DNA of 64,000 nt from contig SBHC01000081.1 in NCBI GenBank assembly GCA_006226375.1, positions 186,001-250,000 of the forward strand, in the 5' to 3' direction. The notes beneath the pieces were generated by a model that was given only the letters and a program-made list of their open reading frames with translations, searched no databases and had not been told where the DNA came from. Position numbers and translations under genes: made by a program. This DNA comes from Deltaproteobacteria bacterium. Lineage in GTDB: Bacteria > Myxococcota_C > UBA6777. Below, piece by piece: positions 43,433-51,020 of this stretch (position 1 is its first letter; every line of letters begins with the position of its first letter).

Positions 43433-44592
43433 CCTTCACCTCCTTCTGCCGCAGGCTCTCCAACAGAGTGAGCGCGCTGCTGAAGCCCTTCTGCCAGGAA
43501 ATAGAAGCCGGCCATCGTCAGCATGACGACACCCGTGACAACGAGCGGGCTCCAATACTCACCTCGGAACATCCCGCTCCGGTAATCGTAGAGCATCTTT
43601 CCCCAAGAGATTCCTTCTTGCAAAACGCCCCGACCCAAGTAGTTGAGGCTCGTCTCCAGAATAATGAGATAGCCCCACAAGAACACGAGCTGTCGAAGGA
43701 CTAGGTCTGCGCAATGCAACCAAACAATGTGATAGAAGAGGATGTTGCGGTCTCGCAAACCGTGCGCGTGGGCCGCCATCACAAACTCTTCCGCTTTGAG
43801 TTGAGCGACCTTGCGTCGAATCTCTTCGGCGATGTGAGGGACAAAGGTAATCCCAACAACCACCGCGATAAGCTTCATGTTGGGCCCAAACACGGCCGTG
43901 CAGAGAAGCACCAAGATAAGGTTCGGGAAGGAGTTAATCAGGGTCACGACGTAACGGCCCGTGTATGCGATGGCGCCACCGTAAAACCCAGAGAATGAGC
44001 CGAGAACCACACCACCCAACAAGGCAATCAGTGAGGCCAGCAAGCCTGGAAGGAAGAAAGCTTCCGTCCCTTTGACCAGCAACATAAGGATCGATTGGCC
44101 CGAGCTGTCTGTGCCCAACCAGTAGTACTTTGCGAGAGGAAGGCTGGGCGCGCTCCAGGTCCACTTGCCTGAGGAAAACAAACCTGCAAAGGCATTCCAG
44201 ATGGCCTTCATCCAGAGCCAGTACCAAGGGCTGATGTTCTGGCGTTGGGTGCCTCCCATTCGGGCCACAACTGGGTCGTATGTGATGTCTGCACCAACGA
44301 TGCAAACAACGAAAAGGATCCCAATCAGGACCAATCCACCAAACAGACGCAAGTTGTAACGACGAAGCCGCCAGAGGGACTTAAACTTCCAAGCCATCAA
44401 ACCCAGGACAGCAACCAAGCTAAGCTTCCAGCCGATGGTTTTCATAAACCACGACACAGGCCGAGAGATCCATCCCAATGTTCGCTGCAAAAGCCACCAC
44501 GCACCGGTCCACACCGAACCCGGCAGCAGAAACAGAACCACCGCTCCCCCTAGCAAAAACAAGGTCCACTTTAACGAGGACGTACCTTTCAT
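43429..44592 (-). CDS. Peptide-type ABC transporter permease (OppC/DppC class)
   Basis: A 387-residue inner-membrane permease. It overlaps both neighbours by four bases (ATGA), so translation is coupled on both sides. The C-terminal two-thirds is the BPD_transp_1 fold. The cytoplasmic EAA loop, which contacts the ATPase, reads EEFVMAAHAHGLRDRNIL. The N-terminal 130 residues contain extra hydrophobic segments (WTLFLLGGAVVLFLLPGSVW; LSLVAVLGLMAW) not found in standard OppC, which is nearer 300 residues. A short periplasmic loop with WYWLWMKAIWNAF follows. It pairs with the permease at 46206-47477. Confidence 0.92.
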   Translation of the reverse strand: MKGTSSLKWTLFLLGGAVVLFLLPGSVWTGAWWLLQRTLGWISRPVSWFMKTIGWKLSLVAVLGLMAWKFKSLWRLRRYNLRLFGGLVLIGILFVVCIVGADITYDPVVARMGGTQRQNISPWYWLWMKAIWNAFAGLFSSGKWTWSAPSLPLAKYYWLGTDSSGQSILMLLVKGTEAFFLPGLLASLIALLGGVVLGSFSGFYGGAIAYTGRYVVTLINSFPNLILVLLCTAVFGPNMKLIAVVVGITFVPHIAEEIRRKVAQLKAEEFVMAAHAHGLRDRNILFYHIVWLHCADLVLRQLVFLWGYLIILETSLNYLGRGVLQEGISWGKMLYDYRSGMFRGEYWSPLVVTGVVMLTMAGFYFLAEGLQQRAHSVGEPAAEGGEG

Positions 44593-46163
44593 CGCTTGGT
44601 CCAGGAGTGGGTGTAGTGAAAGTAGTTGAAGGGATGAATCACGACCTTACGAACGCGAGCCGAAAGCGCCGAGTAGTTCGTCAGCGACCATAAGAAAAGA
44701 TAGGGCAACTCTTTGTGAAGAATCTTGTGCACTTTTCCATAGATCGCCTTGTAAATAACGGGGTCTGTGGTCTGTGTTGCGTTCTGCAACAGTCGATCCA
44801 CTTCCTTGTTTCGGTAGGACACGTAGTTGCGAATGCCTTTCTTGTGGAACAAGGGGTAGATGGTCGAAAGGTCATCAAAGTTCCAGATGTGCAGAGCCAT
44901 ATCAAAGTCTTTGCTACGGAACACTTTTTGGTTCCACTTGGCGTCACCCAGCCACTCTAGCTTGACCTCCACCCCAATGTTTCGCCACTCCCCTTGCATC
45001 GCAAGACAAAGCGACTTGTAGGAGCTTCGACTGCGGGCAATCAGCAAGCGCAAGGAAAGCTTCCTTCCACCTTTGTAGCGATAAGGTTTGCCAGGGCGAG
45101 CTTTCCAGCCGGCAGCGCTGAGCAACTTCTTGGCCTTCTCGACGTCCTGACCACGCGGCTCCACTTCAAAGTTATAGAGCGGGTCATTGGGAGAGAAAGG
45201 TCCAGAGATCACCTGACCGTCACCCAGGTGTGCAGAGCGAAGATTCTCTCGGTCCAGCCCGTAGGTGAGAGCCTCTCGGATGCGTCGGTCACGTAGGAGG
45301 CTGCCGCGCTTCTGATTAAACGCCACATACCACCAGTCGTTGGTGGAGTACGGATACAAGCGAACGTTGCGGTCACGTTCAAACAAAGGAATGTCTTTGG
45401 GTCGGACACGAATGATCGCGTCGAAGCCGCCGTAACGAAGAACCTCACGTTGGATGTTTTTGTCAGGATTAACCTGGAGGTTCACACCCTTGAGGCTTGT
45501 TTTGGGAGAGCGCCAGTGCCCAGCAAACCTTCGCATCACGACCTTCCGACCCATCCAACGCACAAACTTAAACGGACCTGTGCCGTAAGGACGACGGTTG
45601 AAGTAATCGGACCGGCGGGGCAAACGTGTTCGGCCTCGTTTGGTGAAGCGATGCTTGGGAATGATTTTGAAATGCAGCCACTTGAGCGGCTTGCTCAAAG
45701 GCTTGCGGAAGATAATTTGTATCTGATTGGCTCCCATCACCTTCACGCGCTTGATGATTTGCGCGAGGTAGCGGTCACTGATTTGGGAGCTGCGGCTTGT
45801 CATCGCCTTGATCGTGAACTCGACATCCGCCGACGTAAAGGGCTTGTTGTCATGCCACTTCACACCCTCGCGCAGATTGATAACGATGGAGCGCTTGTCC
45901 TTGGCAATGTTCCAGGACGCGGCCAACATCGCAGTGGGTCGCTGCGTTTTATCAAAGCCAACAAGACTTTCAAACAGCAACTCCGCGATACGGACAGAAT
46001 ACATATCATCGGCAAACACAGGATTCAGCGACGAAGGTACCCGGTCTTCCGTGTACTTAAGAGGGGTGGCACCCAGGAAGCACGTGGAGCACAGCAGCAC
46101 CATACCCCACAGCAGCGTTTTGGACATTCTCAACTGGGTAGGTTTCCTTGAGTTTCGCAACAC
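44589..46163 (-). CDS. Peptide-type ABC transporter substrate-binding protein, copy 1
   Basis: A 524-residue SBP_bac_5 family protein. The GTG at 46163 is preferred: GGAGG lies five bases upstream, matching the GTG start of copy 2. A signal sequence follows (SKTLLWGMVLLCSTCFLGA). Family motifs: LREGVKWHDNKPFTSADVEF, YGTGPFKFVRW, AFNQKRGSLLRDRRIREALT and FSPNDPLYN. It delivers substrate to the permeases. It is close to copy 2 (47545-49113) over its whole length, with runs such as SDRYLAQIIK and FKIIPKHRF shared. The stop overlaps the OppC start by four bases. Confidence 0.93.
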   Translation of the reverse strand: MLRNSRKPTQLRMSKTLLWGMVLLCSTCFLGATPLKYTEDRVPSSLNPVFADDMYSVRIAELLFESLVGFDKTQRPTAMLAASWNIAKDKRSIVINLREGVKWHDNKPFTSADVEFTIKAMTSRSSQISDRYLAQIIKRVKVMGANQIQIIFRKPLSKPLKWLHFKIIPKHRFTKRGRTRLPRRSDYFNRRPYGTGPFKFVRWMGRKVVMRRFAGHWRSPKTSLKGVNLQVNPDKNIQREVLRYGGFDAIIRVRPKDIPLFERDRNVRLYPYSTNDWWYVAFNQKRGSLLRDRRIREALTYGLDRENLRSAHLGDGQVISGPFSPNDPLYNFEVEPRGQDVEKAKKLLSAAGWKARPGKPYRYKGGRKLSLRLLIARSRSSYKSLCLAMQGEWRNIGVEVKLEWLGDAKWNQKVFRSKDFDMALHIWNFDDLSTIYPLFHKKGIRNYVSYRNKEVDRLLQNATQTTDPVIYKAIYGKVHKILHKELPYLFLWSLTNYSALSARVRKVVIHPFNYFHYTHSWTKR

Positions 46164-46205
46164 GAGTCCCTCCATGTAGTGCAGCAAAGTCTTTTGGCCT
46201 CTGCC

Positions 46206-47477
46206 TCAGGTATCTTTGCGTAAGCGAGGATCGATCAATTGGAGTGCAATCTCATTCAACATTTGTAGCAAACAAGAGATAACGGTCGCAAACAATGCGA
46301 TCGCCAGAACAAGGGGAGTGTCCCGTCGTTGCGTCGCTTCCCACAACAACCAACCAATCCCAGTGATCCCCATAATGGACTCGATGATCACCACAGTGCC
46401 CAACAAAAGGATGGCGCGGGTTGTAAAGAATTGCGTGAGCGGCAACAGCATGTTGTGCATCAAATGCTGGGTCCAGGAAGCACCGCGAGCCCGAATCGCT
46501 CGCATAAACGGCATCAGCTTCAACTGAGTATGCTCAGCCCGAACACCCGATGCCTGCTCCACGAGATTGTTGTTGCCCAGAGCCAGGAGCAACATCGACA
46601 AAAAGAAGGGGACCAAGAACAACCAACCCAACTCTGCTGTCCATTCAAGTTCCTGACCAAACGGCAGAAGCCCGATCTCAATCCAATGCATCCGGGTGGC
46701 CTGCGACAACCAACCGTTTTGAGCCAGCCAGTGGGGCAAACGGCCGCTCGCCATGACCAGCCAGTACGCCAGAATGTACAGAGGAACAAACGAGAGCAAG
46801 GTCAGAGGAAGCTGTCCGACGCGAGCCAACCACCGGGCCCATCGCTGGATCGGTCGCCACACCATGAAAAAGGAGAACAGCAAGGTCAGCAGCGCAGCTC
46901 CAAAGACAAGCCCTGAAGTCAGCGCGACAGCCCGTCGCAACAAGGTTGAGATCTGGGCACCTTGGCTGAACGTCACCGAACGACCAAAGTCAAATCGAAG
47001 AGCCTTCGCCAGCCACCGACGGTACTGGACAAACAGGGACTCCTCTTGCACCAACAACCATGTCTCCGGCACCAGCGTTTGCGAAGTAAAGGCTTGACGC
47101 ACAATCACTTCCGCTTCTTTGGGGCTGCGGAGTTTGACGATTTGGGCGATTCCGTTGCCAGAAATCACTTCTTGGGAGATGTCAGAGGTTTTCCATTGTC
47201 CTTTGGAGAGGGTGAGAATCCCTCGAACAATGTCAGAGTCTTTGGGGCGTGGAAGAAGCTTAATCGAGACGGAGGCCTTTCCCTCCTGGGTTCGGACAAG
47301 GCCCATGTCCTTCGCGATTTCAACCTTACGGCTTTCGCTACAGCCTTTTGTGCAGAGAACGTCGCGGACATCTCCAGGAGCGGCCCATAGGAGCGTGTAC
47401 ATTGCAAACGTAGCACCCAGGATCACCAAACCATAGAAAAGTACGGTTCTTGCGATGATACGAATTGCAACACTCAT
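46206..47477 (-). CDS. Peptide-type ABC transporter permease (OppB/DppB class) with large periplasmic insertion
   Basis: A 423-residue permease. Helix 1 is FYGLVILGATFAMYTLLWAA. It is followed by about 130 residues of non-membrane sequence (KVEIAKDMGLVRTQEG to FVQYRRWLAKALRFDFGRSV). Standard OppB has a shorter loop and totals about 310 residues. The core permease fold follows with the EAA loop MRAIRARGASWTQHLMHNML and the last helix LVLAIALFATVISCLLQML. It lies between the two binding-protein genes. Together with OppC it forms the membrane channel. The enlarged loop could contact the binding protein. Confidence 0.92.
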   Translation of the reverse strand: MSVAIRIIARTVLFYGLVILGATFAMYTLLWAAPGDVRDVLCTKGCSESRKVEIAKDMGLVRTQEGKASVSIKLLPRPKDSDIVRGILTLSKGQWKTSDISQEVISGNGIAQIVKLRSPKEAEVIVRQAFTSQTLVPETWLLVQEESLFVQYRRWLAKALRFDFGRSVTFSQGAQISTLLRRAVALTSGLVFGAALLTLLFSFFMVWRPIQRWARWLARVGQLPLTLLSFVPLYILAYWLVMASGRLPHWLAQNGWLSQATRMHWIEIGLLPFGQELEWTAELGWLFLVPFFLSMLLLALGNNNLVEQASGVRAEHTQLKLMPFMRAIRARGASWTQHLMHNMLLPLTQFFTTRAILLLGTVVIIESIMGITGIGWLLWEATQRRDTPLVLAIALFATVISCLLQMLNEIALQLIDPRLRKDT

Positions 47478-47544
47478 CCAACACCTACAGCGACGTCAAA
47501 TCCATCCAAAACGAGCGAATCTCTACTTTGACAGCAACAAGCGA

Positions 47545-49113
47545 CTATTGCTTGCCCTGTACCTTACGCCATTGTGACGCGTAGTGGAAATAATTGAACG
47601 GATGAATCGTGACGTTACGAACACGAGCCGACAACGCGGAGTAGTTCGTCAACGACCACAAGAAGATGTACGGCACTTCTTTGTGAAGAAGCTTGTGCAA
47701 CTTGTTGTAGATGGCCTTGTAGATCAAGGGGTCAGTGGTCCGAGTTGCCTGAGCCAGGAGCTTGTCCACCCGCTTGTTCTTGAAGCCAATGTAGTTGCTC
47801 ACGCCGCGAGAGTGGAACAGCGGATAGATGGTGGAAAGGTCGTCAAAGTTCCAGATGTGCAGAGCAAGATCAAAGTCTTTCTTCTGCATAACAGAACGAC
47901 GCCAAGCCGCATCTTGCAGCCACAACAGCTTGACCTTTGCGCCAATCTTTCGCCACGAGCTTTGCATACCCAAGCACAAAGCCTTGTAAGAGTCTTTGGA
48001 TTTGGGAACGAGCAGACGAAGCATCAGCTTCTTGCCGCCTTTCGAGCGAATACCGCCAGCGCCCACCTTCCAGCCTGCTGCGTCGAGGAGCTGCTTGGCC
48101 TTGTCGATGTCTTCACCGCGAGCCTGCACCGAGAAATCATACAAGGGATCGTTGGGTGAGAAAGGACCGCTGATGGTTTGACCTTCCCCCAAATGAGCGG
48201 TGCGAAGAGAGTCGCGATCCAACGCATAAACGAACGCTTGTCGGACGCGGACATCTGTAAAAGCAGAGCGGCGCTTTTGGTTGAACGCGACGTACCACCA
48301 GTCGTTGGTGGAGTACGGATACAAGCGCAAGTTTTGGTCACGCTCAAAGACGGGAATGTCTTTGGGACGGACACGAACGATCGCGTCGATGCCACCGTAA
48401 CGAAGGACCTCCACCTGGATGTTCTTGTCGGTGATGGCTTGCAGCATCGCACCGGACAAGCGGGTTTTGCCAGCTCGCCAGTGGCCTGCAAACTTGCGAA
48501 GAACCACCTTACGGTTGACCCAACGAACAAACTTAAAGGGGCCAGTGCCATAGGGCTTTTGGCTGAAGTAGTTGGTTCGAGTGACGCGACCGCGGGGAAA
48601 GCGGTGCTTGGGAATGATTTTGAACTGCAACCAACGAAGGGGCTTGTTCAAGGGCTTGCGGAAGAAGATCTTCACCTTGCTCGCACCCATCGGCTTCACG
48701 CTCTTGATGATTTGCGCGAGATAGCGGTCGGTAATCTGCGAACGACGGCTGGTCATGACCTTGATGGTAAAGGCCACATCTGCCGAAGTAAACGGTTTAC
48801 CGTCGTGCCACTTCACTCCTTGACGGAGGTTCAAGGTGATCGACTTGTTGTCTTCGGCCTTGGTCCAGGAAGTTGCCAACATCGGAGCTGGTTTCTGCTC
48901 CTTGTCCCATCCAATCAAGCTTTCAAAAAGCAACTCGGTGATACGTACCGAGTACATATCATCGGCGTACACAGGGTTGAGGGACGAAGGCGTACGGTCT
49001 TCGGTATATTTCAGCGGAGCAGCGCCCACTGTCAGACTTCCCAATACTACCAAACCCAACATCATTGCCCACAATCGCGCTGAATTGTGTTTGGCTTGAC
49101 CACGTCGTGTCAC
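47545..49113 (-). CDS. Peptide-type ABC transporter substrate-binding protein, copy 2
   Basis: A 522-residue SBP_bac_5 family protein and the first gene of the transporter operon. GTG 49113 has a perfect AAGGAGG site five bases upstream; the ATG 49128 frame starts inside that site. The signal sequence is LWAMMLGLVVLGSLTVGAA. Family motifs match copy 1: LRQGVKWHDGKPFTSADVAF, YGTGPFKFVRW and FSPNDPLYD. A 34-base stretch is identical between the two genes (around 48300 and 45328), showing a fairly recent duplication. Divergence elsewhere suggests the two now bind different substrates. Confidence 0.93.
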   Translation of the reverse strand: MTRRGQAKHNSARLWAMMLGLVVLGSLTVGAAPLKYTEDRTPSSLNPVYADDMYSVRITELLFESLIGWDKEQKPAPMLATSWTKAEDNKSITLNLRQGVKWHDGKPFTSADVAFTIKVMTSRRSQITDRYLAQIIKSVKPMGASKVKIFFRKPLNKPLRWLQFKIIPKHRFPRGRVTRTNYFSQKPYGTGPFKFVRWVNRKVVLRKFAGHWRAGKTRLSGAMLQAITDKNIQVEVLRYGGIDAIVRVRPKDIPVFERDQNLRLYPYSTNDWWYVAFNQKRRSAFTDVRVRQAFVYALDRDSLRTAHLGEGQTISGPFSPNDPLYDFSVQARGEDIDKAKQLLDAAGWKVGAGGIRSKGGKKLMLRLLVPKSKDSYKALCLGMQSSWRKIGAKVKLLWLQDAAWRRSVMQKKDFDLALHIWNFDDLSTIYPLFHSRGVSNYIGFKNKRVDKLLAQATRTTDPLIYKAIYNKLHKLLHKEVPYIFLWSLTNYSALSARVRNVTIHPFNYFHYASQWRKVQGKQ

Positions 49114-49192
49114 GAGGACCTCCTTCATTCTGTCACGGTTCGCGAACCAAATGTGATTGATTCTATCGCGTCAAAAAAACAACAGGGAACGT

Positions 49193-50938
49193 TCATCCAC
49201 CTTTGGGTCCACGGGGGTTGCCCATCCCGCGGGTAATTCGGAGCAAGCGGTAGGTCGACCAATGCTGCGTCAGCACAGGAAAGGTGCCTTTGTTCCGGGC
49301 TGCAAACAAGCCCGCCACGTCCCATCGACCTGCCATCTCGTACGCCCGCATGGTCCAGACAATTTGTGCGGGTTGGTTGTCATTTGCGATCACATAAGGC
49401 TTGTCCTTGTGATGCAACAACTCCATCCATCGCACAGCTTTGTCGGAGAAACCCAGTTGTAGCGCGGCCTGACTGGCACGAAACAACAACAACCGGACGG
49501 CATACTTGTACAAACGGAACTGCTCAATCGCCGCTGCACCTTTTTTGGATCCTTTGAGCTTTAAGTATCGCTTCAACAAGCGGGGCTCCCAAAAGCGAGC
49601 CAACTCAACCCCACCTGCGATGGCATCCCAAGCGGCCTTGCGCTGGGCTTTGTCGCCCACCTGCAACAAGCCAAAGGCTGCAAACATCTTCGTAGGGTAC
49701 CCTTTCTCAAACAGGGCCCCGAGAGATTGCTTGGCTTCTTTGGTTTGTCCCAATCGGTGCTGGGCCAAAGCCACTTGAAGTTTCGCCTCGGAGACAAAGT
49801 CGGCCAAGCGAACAAAAGAAGAATACAGAACATAACCCCAATCAAAGGCTTTGGGTGGCTGCTTAAGGAACAACTGCCAGGACGCAATGGCGTTCTTGTC
49901 GTCGTTCTTGAGAGCGTAAGCCTGACCTTGGAAGAAGGGAGCAAACAAATCCTTCTTGGAAGCCAAGGCCAAATACTCCAGAGCAGCATTTGCGTGATAG
50001 ACCTTCGCAGCCCAGGCAACAACGGGATCAAAATACGAGAAGGTGGTAGAGATCTCGCCCTCTTTGATCGACTCGTTGTCCACCACAGCCGTCATCACTT
50101 TGGCATTGGGCTTCCAGGGTTTTTGGCTTGCGATGTTCTGGAACATGGAAGCACGCGCGTCCAAGGAAGCAGGCAGCTTGAGCTTGGACGAAAGACCAAA
50201 GAAAGACTTGAGAATCAAGGCTTCTGCGGCGCCCGCAGGTTCTTTGGTCCAGTCTGTGGAAGCAAGAACGCTTGCCCCTTTCGCACGCGCCGATGAGTCC
50301 TTCTGGCAAACAGCAGCCCACGCTTTGACTCTCAGCTTGTGCGATGCAGCGGTCTGCTCGGACGCCACTTGAAAAATGGACGCAGCCTCTTTGTACTGGC
50401 CTTGCAAGCAAAGCAAACGACCGTAGTAGAAGTAAAAGAGCTGACCCAGTTTGAGCTTGCCCTTTCGCTTCAAGCGTCGTCGCAAATACTCCGCCTGGTT
50501 GCGCAGAGAAACGCTGTACGCTTCTCGGTAAAACCGGGCCAAGCGAAGGTGAAGCCGAGCCCGAAGCGCCCGATGGGTGGGGCTTATCTTCTTGGGCTTC
50601 AATCGCTCACCGTTGGCGACCTTCTTGTAACGGTTCAACATCAAGGCAAGAGTGTCGGCCTTTTGGGGAGGCTTTGCTTCTCGCAACATCTTGACCAAGA
50701 TGTTGAAATCACCGGCGATCGACTCCAACGCAAGAGAGTTCAACCACTCTTTGTCCATCTTCACGGAGACACCGGGGGTTCCGGCATTGGCGACACCACG
50801 CTGAGTAGGTTTCGTCCCGCGACGTGTCGTGGTCTTACCTCCGTTGTTGGAGTTGCCTTTTTTGCATCCCAACAGGATTGCACTTACCAGACACAACCCC
50901 AAGCACCAAGTTTTGACACTGCCTGACACCACACTCAC
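49193..50938 (-). CDS. TPR-type lipoprotein of unknown function
   Basis: A 581-residue protein. GTG 50938 is chosen because AAGGAG lies ten bases upstream and the product then begins with a lipoprotein signal (LCLVSAILLGCKKG, perfect lipobox). The mature chain starts with an Asn/Gly/Thr-rich linker and continues as helical repeats (LRARLHLRLARFYREAYSVS; LGQLFYFYYGRLLCLQGQYK; LQVALAQHRLGQTKEAKQSL). It ends in a basic tail. It lies 79 bases upstream of the transporter operon, on the same strand, and may be co-transcribed. An outer-membrane or periplasmic scaffold role is likely. Confidence 0.82.
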   Translation of the reverse strand: MSVVSGSVKTWCLGLCLVSAILLGCKKGNSNNGGKTTTRRGTKPTQRGVANAGTPGVSVKMDKEWLNSLALESIAGDFNILVKMLREAKPPQKADTLALMLNRYKKVANGERLKPKKISPTHRALRARLHLRLARFYREAYSVSLRNQAEYLRRRLKRKGKLKLGQLFYFYYGRLLCLQGQYKEAASIFQVASEQTAASHKLRVKAWAAVCQKDSSARAKGASVLASTDWTKEPAGAAEALILKSFFGLSSKLKLPASLDARASMFQNIASQKPWKPNAKVMTAVVDNESIKEGEISTTFSYFDPVVAWAAKVYHANAALEYLALASKKDLFAPFFQGQAYALKNDDKNAIASWQLFLKQPPKAFDWGYVLYSSFVRLADFVSEAKLQVALAQHRLGQTKEAKQSLGALFEKGYPTKMFAAFGLLQVGDKAQRKAAWDAIAGGVELARFWEPRLLKRYLKLKGSKKGAAAIEQFRLYKYAVRLLLFRASQAALQLGFSDKAVRWMELLHHKDKPYVIANDNQPAQIVWTMRAYEMAGRWDVAGLFAARNKGTFPVLTQHWSTYRLLRITRGMGNPRGPKGG

Positions 50939-51020
50939 GTTGCGTATGCTCCTTACAAGGTACCCAATCGGACTATTGAACGACAACCACGAGACCGAAC
51001 CTTCCTATGGAAGGCTCGGA

